Source: Bdellovibrio sp. (lineage in GTDB: Bacteria; Bdellovibrionota; Bdellovibrionia; Bdellovibrionales; Bdellovibrionaceae). From it: a DNA stretch of 64,000 nucleotides. Made by a program: the position numbers and the translations under genes. The notes under the pieces are model-generated. The model saw only the letters and a program-made list of their open reading frames with translations. It searched no databases and had not been told where the DNA came from. Where the stretch lies: the NCBI GenBank assembly GCA_014378765.1, contig JACMNA010000069.1, positions 16,831 through 80,830 on the forward strand, written 5' to 3'. Below are positions 48,569-57,121 of the stretch, piece after piece (position 1 is the first letter of the stretch; the number at the start of each line of letters is the position of its first letter).

Positions 48569-49650
48569 ATCCGCTGATTTGTTTTTTTGAGCATAATTTA
48601 TTTATTTACACTTTAGACTATGAAGTTATTAACTGCCCGCCTACCTTAAGCGTGCAAGTTTTTTTAAAACAAATTGAAGAAAAATACTTTGAAAAATTAA
48701 AAGTAGTACAAGTTAATTTTGAGTTTGATCACCCCGAAAGATTTGAACATCAAACGGCCCTTTACCAATGCCCGAAAGCCAAAGTTTACGTCATACGTTA
48801 TTACGAGCTTAAGACTTTGTCGGAAATTAAAGCGGCTTCACTGACGTTAGATATGAACACCGAGGACATTCACTTTAAGCCGTTAATGTCGAAAAATGAT
48901 TTCATCGCTAAGGTGCAAACGATTCAGCAAGATATCTGCGAAGGACGACTTTACCAAGTTAACTTAACCGCGCCACTTGAAGGTGAAACTTCAGAGAACG
49001 CATTAAACCTATTTTTTAAATATGAAGAAAAGTTTCAGTCTCAGTACAAAGTTCTACTGCCCGGAACGCAATTAGATATTATTAGTTTTTCACCTGAGTT
49101 ATTTATAGAAAATATAAATGAAACGCTCACCACGCGTCCCATCAAAGGCAGCTCAGGCTCGGCCACTGATTTTGTGGCTTCCTTATATAAGAACAAAAAG
49201 GAAGAGGCCGAACTTTCAATGATCGTTGATTTATTACGAAATGATTTAAATAGTTTAGGTGAGGCCGCCGCCGAAGTGATGGCCCACCGGGCCCCCCTGC
49301 AACTGGGTTATATTCAACACACTTACTCTGAAATAAAGATTAAAAATAATTTACCGCTTGGTGAAGTGCTTGGCCATATGATGCCGGGTGGTTCGATTTC
49401 GGGCTGCCCCAAATTAGAAAGTTTAAAAGTCATCGGAGAAGTTGAGCCCTACCGGCGACAGATCTATACTGGCACTTTAGGTTGGTGGAAAAAAAATGAT
49501 TTTAAATTAAATTTGGCCATCCGCACTTTCATTAAAACTGGCGACAAAATTTTTTATCACGCTGGTTGCGGAATTGTATTTGATTCCGACGCCGAACTTG
49601 AATGGAGTGAGTTTTTATTAAAAACTGGTGGACTGCATGTTAAGGTCTAG
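48565..49650 (+). CDS. pabB: Aminodeoxychorismate synthase component I
   Basis: A 361-residue chorismate-binding enzyme that converts chorismate and ammonia to 4-amino-4-deoxychorismate. Signatures are GRLYQVNLTAPLEGE near residue 130, TRPIKGSSGSATDF near residue 190 (PIKGS with the catalytic Lys), LSMIVDLLRNDLNSLGEA and PGGSISGCPKLESLKVIGEV, ending TGTLGWW. The ATG at 48565 overlaps the pabA stop. The order pabA-pabB-pabC forms a full p-aminobenzoate module for folate synthesis. Confidence 0.9.
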   Translation: MNPLICFFEHNLFIYTLDYEVINCPPTLSVQVFLKQIEEKYFEKLKVVQVNFEFDHPERFEHQTALYQCPKAKVYVIRYYELKTLSEIKAASLTLDMNTEDIHFKPLMSKNDFIAKVQTIQQDICEGRLYQVNLTAPLEGETSENALNLFFKYEEKFQSQYKVLLPGTQLDIISFSPELFIENINETLTTRPIKGSSGSATDFVASLYKNKKEEAELSMIVDLLRNDLNSLGEAAAEVMAHRAPLQLGYIQHTYSEIKIKNNLPLGEVLGHMMPGGSISGCPKLESLKVIGEVEPYRRQIYTGTLGWWKKNDFKLNLAIRTFIKTGDKIFYHAGCGIVFDSDAELEWSEFLLKTGGLHVKV

Positions 49651-50341
49651 CGTTTTAGATACTTTTATTTTTAAGGATCAGCAGATCTATCTGCGCGCAT
49701 TTCATATTGATCGAACCTTTGAAGCCTACCAACAAATTTTTCCACATATTCTGCGTATTGATGTTGAAAAAATTTACCTAGACCTAGAGGTTAAGCTTAA
49801 AAAGCAAGTTTCTGATGAACAATTAGTGCGTTTAGTCGTTTTGGAATCTTCGCCGCTAAAGTACAGCTACGAAATTCATCCAAAGCTATTTCTGGCTGAA
49901 CCCGTTGTCCTTGAACTAGTGACGGAAATTAAGTGCCCGGCAGGCCGCGGCCAACAAAATTACAAGTGGCTTGATCGTGATTTATGGATGCGACTGATGC
50001 GGGCTCGACAAACCGAGGCTGCTGATGTTTTAGCGCAAAATACTTTAGGCCAAGTGACTGAAACCAGCCGGTGCAATATTTTTATTTACAATTCCGTAAA
50101 GGATGCAGCCTTCACTCCTACTTTAGATTCAGGTTGTATAAATGGCGTTTACCGACGCTACGCTTTGGCGCAGAAAAGCATTGACCTGCCCCAGCTTGGA
50201 AAAAAAGTTTTAGTGGAAAGGGATATACTTGCCGATGAATTGCTTTCGCACCCTGATCTGTATACAATTTACTTGGCTAATTCAGCGCGAGGAGTATTAA
50301 AAGCATGTCTCATTTCAAAAAACCAGAAACCGAAGAATTAA
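49637..50341 (+). CDS. pabC: Aminodeoxychorismate lyase (class IV aminotransferase)
   Basis: A 234-residue PLP enzyme of aminotransferase class IV that releases pyruvate from aminodeoxychorismate to give p-aminobenzoate. It has LRAFHIDRTFEAYQQIF near residue 20, the PLP lysine in QNYKWLDRDL near residue 115, EAADVLAQNTLGQVTETSRC near residue 132 and NGVYRRYAL. The ATG at 49637 lies inside the end of pabB; a GTG at 49628 is also in frame. D-amino-acid transaminases share this fold, but context favours pabC. The 3' end overlaps msrB by 37 bases. Confidence 0.85.
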   Translation: MLRSSVLDTFIFKDQQIYLRAFHIDRTFEAYQQIFPHILRIDVEKIYLDLEVKLKKQVSDEQLVRLVVLESSPLKYSYEIHPKLFLAEPVVLELVTEIKCPAGRGQQNYKWLDRDLWMRLMRARQTEAADVLAQNTLGQVTETSRCNIFIYNSVKDAAFTPTLDSGCINGVYRRYALAQKSIDLPQLGKKVLVERDILADELLSHPDLYTIYLANSARGVLKACLISKNQKPKN

Positions 50342-50751
50342 AAACAAAATTATCTGATTTAGAATTTGCGGTTACGCAACACGAACACACCGAGCCGCCG
50401 TTTAGCAATAAATATTGGGATAACCACGAAGAAGGTATTTACGTTGATATCGTCACCGGCGAGCCGCTATTCACTTCGAAAGACAAATTTGAATCTGGCA
50501 CTGGTTGGCCCTGCTTTAGCCAACCCATCAGTAAAAGCATTTTAATTTTTAAAGAAGATAAAAAATTATGGTCAACGCGCACTGAGGTACGAAGTAAATT
50601 GGGCGATTCGCATTTAGGTCACGTGTTTGATGATGGGCCGGGCCCAGAGGGCGCTCGGTACTGCATTAATTCGGCTTCGCTGCGATTTATTGCTAAAAGT
50701 GAACTTGCAAATTCACCCTATACCGAATGGCTTAAAATATTTGATTCTTGA
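50305..50751 (+). CDS. msrB: Peptide methionine (R)-S-oxide reductase
   Basis: A 148-residue enzyme reducing methionine R-sulfoxide in proteins. MsrB motifs are AVTQHEHTEPPFSNKYWDNH, EGIYVDIVTGEPLFTSKDKF, SGTGWPCFSQPI, GDSHLGHVFDDGP and the catalytic Cys in RYCINSASLRF near residue 127. The two CxxC zinc pairs of many MsrB proteins are absent, so this is the zinc-free type; the Cys in GWPCF could act as resolving residue. It overlaps pabC on one side and, convergently, the plsC-like gene on the other (34 bases). Confidence 0.93.
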   Translation: MSHFKKPETEELKTKLSDLEFAVTQHEHTEPPFSNKYWDNHEEGIYVDIVTGEPLFTSKDKFESGTGWPCFSQPISKSILIFKEDKKLWSTRTEVRSKLGDSHLGHVFDDGPGPEGARYCINSASLRFIAKSELANSPYTEWLKIFDS

Positions 50752-51590
50752 GCTTTAGGCACTTCGTTCATCGTGGGATAAAAAGGCTCAAACTTCTCAG
50801 AGACGATTGCGTGCAGATGCTGTGCGACTTTCGTTCGATCATCTTCAACCTTGGGATGAACCAGCGGTAAGAATTCAACTTCGCAAGTGACTGAATCTAA
50901 TTGCAGTGATCGCCAAATGGCCGGAAAAAATGATTGGTTACCATACCAGCAAACGGCATCACGATGCCAAAAATAAACCGGGCCGCCATTTACTTTTCTG
51001 AAATTAAAAACAAACGGTCGAATTGGTTTGTGCGCCAGCCCCGCCGACATGAGTAAGGTTTTTTTAAATGGTAAAACGCGTTCGCCGTCAGAGGCCACCG
51101 ATTCAGGATAAAGCACAACGCGAAAGCCTTCTTTAAGAACTTCGGTAACGCCTTTTAGTTCCTCGTGAATATTCATGCGATTTTTACGATTCACGTAGGC
51201 ACAGCCGGCCAAGTCAGTAATTTGCCCTAGCCCTGGCGTGTGTTTCATTTCAAGCGATGTGATAAAGACGCTGCCACGTAAGGCCTGCAGGCAGACAATA
51301 TCAATAAAGCCCATGTGATTACCGATGACTAAAGAATTTTCGTTTTCGGGAATATTTTCTTTGCAGATCAATTCGACGTTGAAAGCTTTTAACATAAACT
51401 TTGCATAAAAATTTGCATTCTGAACTAACTTATATCGGCGCTGAATCGGTTGGCGCGTTGTCAGGTTAAAAAAGAGTGCCGTTATAAGATAACTTAAAAT
51501 GATTAAAATAAAATAAATTAACTTAAAAGCCGCACGGACTTGATTGTAGTAAAAGCGAATTGTCTTAGGTTGCGATTGCGGAAAACTCAT
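50718..51590 (-). CDS. 1-acyl-sn-glycerol-3-phosphate acyltransferase family protein
   Basis: A 290-residue PlsC-family acyltransferase with one N-terminal membrane segment (about residues 20-42, LIYFILIILSYLITALFF). Motifs are VIGNHMGFIDIVCL near residue 88 (HxxxxD), GCAYVNRKNR near residue 130 and VVLYPESVASDGERVLPFKK near residue 157, where PES replaces the usual PEG. It probably makes phosphatidate or acylates another lysolipid. It is the last gene of the tesA-ybbA-ybbP-tsaC unit, 25 bases after tsaC. AGGAAG lies a few bases before the ATG. Confidence 0.8.
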   Translation of the reverse strand: MSFPQSQPKTIRFYYNQVRAAFKLIYFILIILSYLITALFFNLTTRQPIQRRYKLVQNANFYAKFMLKAFNVELICKENIPENENSLVIGNHMGFIDIVCLQALRGSVFITSLEMKHTPGLGQITDLAGCAYVNRKNRMNIHEELKGVTEVLKEGFRVVLYPESVASDGERVLPFKKTLLMSAGLAHKPIRPFVFNFRKVNGGPVYFWHRDAVCWYGNQSFFPAIWRSLQLDSVTCEVEFLPLVHPKVEDDRTKVAQHLHAIVSEKFEPFYPTMNEVPKAQESNILSHSV

Positions 51591-51615
51591 GACGTCTTTA
51601 ACTTCCTGTTAAGAT

Positions 51616-52638
51616 TTAGTCTACAATTAAAGAGGCCGCTTTGTATAGTCTATCGAAGATACTTTCCCACATCTCGCCCTTATGCTGTGGCATTTGAATA
51701 AAACAAAGTGCCTCGGGCTTTCGAAGACTTGCCGCCCTTAATTGCGAGTACACTTCACGGGCGGCCTGGGCGGGATCATTCGATAGTTTTAGAAATTCTA
51801 TTTTTTTAATGGCTTGAGTGGGCTTTATAATTTTAACCCCATCAATTAGATCGGGCAATTCAGCTAGACGGGTATTTAAAATAGTAGAGAGCTCGGACAA
51901 TTTCAAATGGGGGTTGCGGCAAACTATAAATGGCATGCTTGGCATATAGTGGTGCTGCATATGGCCGGGTGATTCTTTTTTATCGATGGCCTCTACCCAC
52001 TGAAAACGAAGCCGTGTCTTAAATAGCACTTCGTTCATTTTCGTTTGTAAGACGGCGCCCTTTCGTAACAGCGCTAATTGATATTGATCATTCAAAAATT
52101 TAATTGATATGACGGTTGATTCTATTCCGATTTCGCTTGCACCCGCATCAATGACCTGCACGGCTTGGCCAAATTCTTCGCGCACGTGTTGCGCCTTGGT
52201 AGGACTGGTGCGCCCAAATTTATTGGCACTGGGCGCGGCAAGTGGAACGCCCACCGCCTTAATTAATTCTTGCGCGACAGGATGCGCCGGCCAGCGTAGG
52301 CCCACGGTAGGAAGTCCTGAAGTGATCAAATCTGAAATATTTTTGGATTTAGGTAATACCAGCGTTAAGGGTCCGGGCCAGAAATTTGTTGCTAGCAGCT
52401 CGGCCATTTCATTCCATTCGCTGGTGCAACTTTTTGCTTGTTCGATCGATGCTACGTGCACAATGAGGGGATCAAAAAAAGGACGCTCTTTCGTAGAAAA
52501 AATTCTTTTGATTCCGGCTTCTGAATCAATTCGCGCGGCTAAACCGTAGACGGTCTCGGTAGGAAACCCAACGACTTCACCATTTTTAAGTCGCGTTGTG
52601 GCCTCTTCGATTTGTAATTTGAGTTCAGCGGATAACAT
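51616..52638 (-). CDS. L-threonylcarbamoyladenylate synthase (Sua5 type)
   Basis: A 340-residue protein that makes threonylcarbamoyl-AMP from threonine, bicarbonate and ATP for the universal t6A37 tRNA modification. The YrdC domain shows GFPTETVYGLAARIDSE near residue 23, STKERPFFDPLIVHV near residue 48 (KxR), WPGPLTLVLP near residue 88 and APSANKFGRTSPTKA near residue 135. The extra C-terminal domain of about 110 residues, after the linker SPGHMQHHYMP, identifies it as Sua5 rather than the shorter TsaC. The gap to the upstream permease gene is 22 bases, with no Shine-Dalgarno. Confidence 0.9.
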   Translation of the reverse strand: MLSAELKLQIEEATTRLKNGEVVGFPTETVYGLAARIDSEAGIKRIFSTKERPFFDPLIVHVASIEQAKSCTSEWNEMAELLATNFWPGPLTLVLPKSKNISDLITSGLPTVGLRWPAHPVAQELIKAVGVPLAAPSANKFGRTSPTKAQHVREEFGQAVQVIDAGASEIGIESTVISIKFLNDQYQLALLRKGAVLQTKMNEVLFKTRLRFQWVEAIDKKESPGHMQHHYMPSMPFIVCRNPHLKLSELSTILNTRLAELPDLIDGVKIIKPTQAIKKIEFLKLSNDPAQAAREVYSQLRAASLRKPEALCFIQMPQHKGEMWESIFDRLYKAASLIVD

Positions 52639-52660
52639 GGGATCAACTTAATTAAATGAA

Positions 52661-55207
52661 CTACGTCTGTCTAATCAAATCCATCGGATTTAATTGTTTA
52701 AGGGGTCTTAAGCCTCTAAATATTACTACTAAGCAGATTGGAATAAGTAAGGTGCCTAAAAATAGCAGATATTGCGCATCGTACACCGTATGGATATCAA
52801 AAAAATAAGTCAGTAGTAATCGCGCTCCAATCAGGCCCAGTAAAACGCCCGCGCCAATTGAAAAACTAAGCAAGACCGCAAACTGAATAAAAATGGCGTT
52901 GCGGATTTGTTCTTCGGTCGCACCCAAAATTTGCATCAAGTTCATTTCGGCTAAGCGTTCTCGGATTTGGGTGTTCAACAAAATAATAAAAACAAATAAC
53001 CCCACCGCTACGGCCAGCCATGCCATCAATTGCAACCCGAGTGACATTTGGTCGATATACTTGAGCGAACTTTGAATGGTGCGGGAAACATCAATTAAAG
53101 ATACATTTTTAAAATTTTGCACGACCGCTTGCTGAAATTTTTTAATGGCCGCTTTTTCTAGGATTGGGTCGGCGCCTTCTTTTTGCGAGACCGAAGTTAA
53201 AAAAACTTGCGGCGCCTCTTCTAGCACTCCATTTGGAAATAAAATAAAAAAGTTGGGTTGAAAACTAGTCCAGCGCACTTTGCGTAGCGAAGTCACTTTG
53301 GCTTTCATTTCAATGCCCTGAACATCGAAGGTCATTTCATCGCCCAACACGACGCCCACCCGTTCGGCGTATCTTTCTTCTAATGAAATTTCTGGCAAAC
53401 CTCCGGAAAAATTATTATGTACCGCCGTGAATTTTCCGGCCGTAACTGATTCAGAAGGTTGAAGTTCATTGCTATAAGTTAGATTAACGCCGCGGTTTCT
53501 AAAGCGCGCTTCGGCTTCGGCCTCGCGGGTTTGAAAGCCAGTATCTTGAACGATGCGCTCGTAAGGTTGGTCGTTAATTTTTAAAATACGCGAGCGCACG
53601 AGCGGACTTATTTTTAACTCGGTATTCAGTTCTTGTTTGGCCAAGGTTTGTAAGGGCTGAACTTGTTCGGGTTGAATATCAAAAAGAAATATTTGCGGAA
53701 TACTTGAAGTTTGCTCGGGGCGAATTTCTGATAAGATCGATGATTTGAGGTGCGGCAGTAAGCTTAATACCAGCGTTGCTAAACTCATGGTCGTAAAAAC
53801 CAGACTGGTTGAAGCCGCACGTCGGGTAAGCCCCCTTAGTGAATAACGAATTAACCAATTGAAGCGCGGTACAATCTTTTCAAGTAAGTGCAGCCCCAGT
53901 CGATTTAAAAAGTAAAAAAGAATAATCAGAAAAATAAGTGCACCGACAAAACTTGAAGCAATTTTGATCGAGTGGCTTTGCCAAATCGATAAAATCCAAA
54001 ATAAAAAAAGTGAAACCGTTACCCAGATATAATAAAATGGGTTCTTTTTAGGCTCAGCTTGAGAATTTTGAAAAAGTTCAAGCGCTTGCAATTCAAATAT
54101 TTGCAAGATTTGCGGCACGGTCATTAACAAGGGTCCAATAACCCCGACAAATGCAATCAGCAGTAAAGAAAACCAATCAACGGTCAATTGCACTGGCAAT
54201 TGAAACTGTTCAATAATGAGTTTTTGCAGCAGCGGCAAAATAGCTTTTACAAATAAAATGCAACTAAAGGAAGAAATAATTGCGATGATTAAACTTTGGA
54301 ATAAATAAACGACTAGGATTTTCTGATCAGTCAAGCCCAAGGTTTTTAAAATGGCGATACTTTTCTTTTTAGTTTGAAAAGTCCATTGTAGCAGGTAGCT
54401 GCCGCATAAAAAACACAGACCCAGCGCGACTAGGGCCACTAAACCTAAATAGTCCGAAAAATATTTCAGCACCCGGTTTGAGTCTTGCGCACTATCGGCC
54501 ACTGATTCAATTTGCACGACGGGGTCTTTAATTACCTTTTCAATATTTTTTTTAGCGACATCAACGGCTTGAGCAAGATCTAATTGGTAATTAAAGGTTT
54601 CGGTAAAAGTGCTGCCCGGTTTAATTAATTGCGAAGCCGCTAAAAAATTCTGGTGAATAAGAACTCGCGGCGCAAAGCCCGCTCCGCGAAATAGCCTTGA
54701 TGGGTCTTCAATGATGGCGCCGGCAAATTCAAAGCGGGTTTCGCCTAGCTCGACAAAATCCCCTAATTTTAATTGCAGCAGCTCTTGCACTTCTGGATCG
54801 GTCCAAATTAGTGCCCGCATATTTGAAAAAGGTAGGTTTGATAACTTAAATTGGCCATAGAGCGGAAATTGATCATCAAAAACGCCCACACTTACTAAGC
54901 GTGAGTCATCATTGGTACGTAACATTGAAAATAAACTGTAGTAGTGCGTGCTTTTTTTAAAAGTAAATTGCGACTCCCAGGCTTTACGTTCGGTGTCTGA
55001 AAAAGAGCGGCGGGCGTTAATGGAAATATCGCCGCCCAAAACAACTTGCGCCTTTTCAGCCGCCTGCGCACTTAAACTTTGTTGAAATATTTGTAAGAAG
55101 AAAAAACCAATTAGGCCCAGGGTAAAGTTAAAAATAAGAAAAAATGTAATTTTTCGAAAGCGAGTTAATTCTAGAAAGCTAAGCTTGATAATCTTTTTGA
55201 GGGTCAC
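52661..55207 (-). CDS. YbbP-like ABC transporter permease with two FtsX domains
   Basis: An 848-residue inner-membrane protein. The first helix near residue 20 is followed by a periplasmic MacB-like region (residues about 45-240), then a first FtsX unit (about 250-380), a middle membrane region, a second periplasmic domain (about 490-690) and a final FtsX unit with ILGATEEQIRNAIFIQF near residue 760. This arrangement matches YbbP, partner of the ATPase YbbA. YbbA-YbbP-TesA genes occur together widely; a role in removing lipids or fatty acids from the membrane has been proposed. It starts directly after the ATPase gene. Confidence 0.85.
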   Translation of the reverse strand: MTLKKIIKLSFLELTRFRKITFFLIFNFTLGLIGFFFLQIFQQSLSAQAAEKAQVVLGGDISINARRSFSDTERKAWESQFTFKKSTHYYSLFSMLRTNDDSRLVSVGVFDDQFPLYGQFKLSNLPFSNMRALIWTDPEVQELLQLKLGDFVELGETRFEFAGAIIEDPSRLFRGAGFAPRVLIHQNFLAASQLIKPGSTFTETFNYQLDLAQAVDVAKKNIEKVIKDPVVQIESVADSAQDSNRVLKYFSDYLGLVALVALGLCFLCGSYLLQWTFQTKKKSIAILKTLGLTDQKILVVYLFQSLIIAIISSFSCILFVKAILPLLQKLIIEQFQLPVQLTVDWFSLLLIAFVGVIGPLLMTVPQILQIFELQALELFQNSQAEPKKNPFYYIWVTVSLFLFWILSIWQSHSIKIASSFVGALIFLIILFYFLNRLGLHLLEKIVPRFNWLIRYSLRGLTRRAASTSLVFTTMSLATLVLSLLPHLKSSILSEIRPEQTSSIPQIFLFDIQPEQVQPLQTLAKQELNTELKISPLVRSRILKINDQPYERIVQDTGFQTREAEAEARFRNRGVNLTYSNELQPSESVTAGKFTAVHNNFSGGLPEISLEERYAERVGVVLGDEMTFDVQGIEMKAKVTSLRKVRWTSFQPNFFILFPNGVLEEAPQVFLTSVSQKEGADPILEKAAIKKFQQAVVQNFKNVSLIDVSRTIQSSLKYIDQMSLGLQLMAWLAVAVGLFVFIILLNTQIRERLAEMNLMQILGATEEQIRNAIFIQFAVLLSFSIGAGVLLGLIGARLLLTYFFDIHTVYDAQYLLFLGTLLIPICLVVIFRGLRPLKQLNPMDLIRQT

Positions 55208-55894
55208 TTAAAGGTCCAAGTATTTTCTAGGCTGCAAATGCAGTGACCCATCTTTCAATACGAACACTTCGTCGCAGCGCTTAGCTAGTTCAAGATCATG
55301 GGTAACCAGCACGGTGGTCGTTTTTGTTTTTCGCACTTGATCAAAAAATAGGTTCATCACTTTTTGGCCCGTTTCGCTATCAAGATTACCTGACGGTTCG
55401 TCGGCTAACAACAAACTGGGTTGCGTGACTAAGCCACGGGCCAAGGCTAGGCGCTGGCATTCGCCTCCACTCATCTCGGTTGGTTTATGATCGGCGCGAG
55501 GGCCTAGGCCCACTTGCTCAAGTCGCTGCATAATGTCGGCATCTTTATACTTACGATTTAAAATTTCTAACGGCAGACTTAAATTTTCAAACGCAGTTAA
55601 ATGCGAAATAAGGTGAAACTGTTGAAAAACAAAACCAATATTTTCGCCGCGAAATTGCGTCATCTGGGCGCGCGACAGATTTTTAATCGAAGTTTGATTA
55701 ATAACGATATCACCCTTATCAAATCTATCCAGCCCTGCCACTAAGCTTAAGAAAGTTGATTTACCACTGCCGGAGGCACCTACGACAGCAACAACTTGGC
55801 TAGTGCCGACTTCTAATTCTAAGTTTCGTAGAATTGAAAGACTTTCAGTGCCCTGTTTGTAACTTTTAGTGAGGCCAGTAATTTTAAGGCTCAT
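55208..55894 (-). CDS. YbbA-like ABC transporter ATP-binding protein
   Basis: A 228-residue ABC ATPase of the MacB/LolD group. Walker A GASGSGKST near residue 38, Q-loop in GFVFQQFHLISHLTAFENL, signature MSGGECQRLALARGL near residue 143 and Walker B LLLADEPSGNLDSETG near residue 165, the last typical of LolD/YbbA. It overlaps the tesA-like gene by four bases and abuts the permease gene. Confidence 0.9.
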   Translation of the reverse strand: MSLKITGLTKSYKQGTESLSILRNLELEVGTSQVVAVVGASGSGKSTFLSLVAGLDRFDKGDIVINQTSIKNLSRAQMTQFRGENIGFVFQQFHLISHLTAFENLSLPLEILNRKYKDADIMQRLEQVGLGPRADHKPTEMSGGECQRLALARGLVTQPSLLLADEPSGNLDSETGQKVMNLFFDQVRKTKTTTVLVTHDLELAKRCDEVFVLKDGSLHLQPRKYLDL

Positions 55895-56484
55895 AATTCT
55901 TTCTTAAGATATTTATAAATTGTATCTGCCACAATTAAATGACCTTTTTCATTCGGATGAATCGCGTCGGCCTGGTTTAGTGATGGTACACCCGCCACTT
56001 TATCTAAAAGAAACGGAGCTAATTTAATATTATATTTTTTCGCTAAGCGTGGAAATATGTCGGAAAAATTTTTAAAATAATCTTTTCCATAATTGGGCGG
56101 AACGTGCAGCTGACCTAGAATAACGTTTACTTTATTTTGTTTCGCCCACTCAAGCGCTTGGCCTAAGTTCTTTTCGGTTTCTTCGATTTTTAATCCGCGC
56201 AAACCATCGTTACTGCCCATCAGAATAAAAACCACATCGGGTTTTTCTTTTGCAACCCACTTAAGTCGACTTAAAGTCGACGCACTTGTTGACCCACTTG
56301 AACCAGAACTGATGACCGTCCAATCTAATTTGTCTTCTTTGAATTTCTTTTGAATGAGTTGGGGAAAAGCGGCTTCTTGAGCAACTCCGTAACCTTCGGT
56401 TAATGAATCACCAAGAAAGATGATTTTCTTCGCGAAAACTATTTGAGAAAAAAATAATGTAGTATAAAAAAAGATCCTAAGCAT
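55891..56484 (-). CDS. tesA: TesA-like SGNH esterase/thioesterase
   Basis: A 197-residue periplasmic SGNH hydrolase. The signal peptide MLRIFFYTTLFFSQIVFAK is followed by block I IIFLGDSLTEGYGVA (Ser nucleophile near residue 27), block II SGSSGSTSASTL, block III LMGSNDGLRG and block V DAIHPNEKGH (Asp and His). It hydrolyses acyl esters or thioesters in the periplasm, like E. coli TesA. The ATG lies in the loop of the hairpin at 56471-56497, which looks like a terminator of the upstream RRM gene; the 3' arm and T tract encode the first residues of the signal peptide. Confidence 0.88.
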   Translation of the reverse strand: MLRIFFYTTLFFSQIVFAKKIIFLGDSLTEGYGVAQEAAFPQLIQKKFKEDKLDWTVISSGSSGSTSASTLSRLKWVAKEKPDVVFILMGSNDGLRGLKIEETEKNLGQALEWAKQNKVNVILGQLHVPPNYGKDYFKNFSDIFPRLAKKYNIKLAPFLLDKVAGVPSLNQADAIHPNEKGHLIVADTIYKYLKKEL

Positions 56485-56497
56485 GGCCTAGGATCTT
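56466..56497 (-). terminator. Terminator or attenuator hairpin covering the tesA start codon
   Basis: On the minus strand AAGATCCTA (56497-56489), a 9-base loop that contains the tesA ATG, TAGGATCTT (56479-56471), then five more T residues. It has the form of an intrinsic terminator for the RRM gene 80 bases upstream, yet it is also the start region of tesA. It may act as an attenuator or limit initiation by hiding the start codon. Confidence 0.65.
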
Positions 56498-56576
56498 AAT
56501 ATATTTTATTCTATTGAGCAGTTTATTTAAAATTTAACATACGTGGTAAATTAATTAGAATACTCTTAAGAAGAGA

Positions 56577-56942
56577 CTAGTAACGGTTTCCACCGCCGCC
56601 GCCGCTTCCGCCGCCGCCATCACGCGAACCACCACCGCCGCCGCCACTGCCGTAGCCGCCGCCATCACGCGAACCGCCACCGCGTGGACGCTCTTCTTGA
56701 GGCTTCGCTTCAGAAACACGAACCGGTCGGCCGCCAATTGTTTGGCCGTTCATTTTATTCACTGCTTCATCTGCCAAAGAATCATCTTCTAATTCAACAA
56801 ATCCGAAACCTTTGCTTCGGCCGGTCATGCGATCCATTACAACGCGCGCTGAGGCCACGTTTCCGAATGATGCGAATGCTTGTTGAAGTTCGTCGTCAGT
56901 TACAGAGAATGCTAAATTCCCTACGTACAATTTTTTTGCCAT
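56577..56942 (-). CDS. Glycine-rich RRM RNA-binding protein
   Basis: A 121-residue protein with one RNA recognition motif and a Gly-rich tail. RNP2 is KLYVGNLAF at residues 4-12 and RNP1 is SKGFGFVEL near residue 44-52. From about residue 84 to the end the chain is almost only Gly, Ser, Arg and Asp with Tyr (SRDGGGYGSGGGGGG-type), and ends GGNRY. Such proteins in cyanobacteria and delta-proteobacteria-like phyla bind RNA and are often cold-induced. GGAGG with an AACGAA spacer precedes the ATG. The Gly codons form a GC-rich run of internal repeats in the DNA. A 13-base tandem repeat lies in the leader region. Confidence 0.92.
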   Translation of the reverse strand: MAKKLYVGNLAFSVTDDELQQAFASFGNVASARVVMDRMTGRSKGFGFVELEDDSLADEAVNKMNGQTIGGRPVRVSEAKPQEERPRGGGSRDGGGYGSGGGGGGSRDGGGGSGGGGGNRY

Positions 56943-56986
56943 TTCGTTCCTCCGAAGGCTGTTTTTAGTTCTGAACCCCGGAGCTA

Positions 56987-57012
56987 TTCAAGCTTACAGT
57001 TCAAGCTTACAT
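56987..57012 (-). repeat. Tandem 13-base repeat in the RRM gene leader
   Basis: TTCAAGCTTACA followed by G (56987-56999) and TTCAAGCTTACA followed by T (57000-57012) stand head to tail on the plus strand, 45 to 70 bases upstream of the minus-strand RRM start codon. Each contains AAGCTT. The position allows a role as autoregulatory RNA-binding sites in the leader, or as a transcription-factor site. This is a small duplication and may be neutral. Confidence 0.5.
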
Positions 57013-57121
57013 CGTATCGGGATCACTCAAAGATTAGGCTGAATTAAAGCCGTCTCTCTAGACAAGTTTTTGTCATAAAGCTGGTCAAAGATCAAGAGGT
57101 GGAATCGTATTTTGCCGGGCT

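Noticed and set aside
51590..51625. Minus-strand CTTAACAG and GTTAAAGA resembling a Pho-box before the plsC-like gene
   Set aside because: It sits at the end of tsaC within an operon and contains the ribosome binding site; repeat units match poorly and there is no room for a promoter.
56585..56690. GC-rich short repeats resembling a tandem-repeat or CRISPR-like array
   Set aside because: They are Gly/Ser/Arg/Asp codons of the RRM protein's glycine-rich tail; unit lengths are irregular and there are no spacers.
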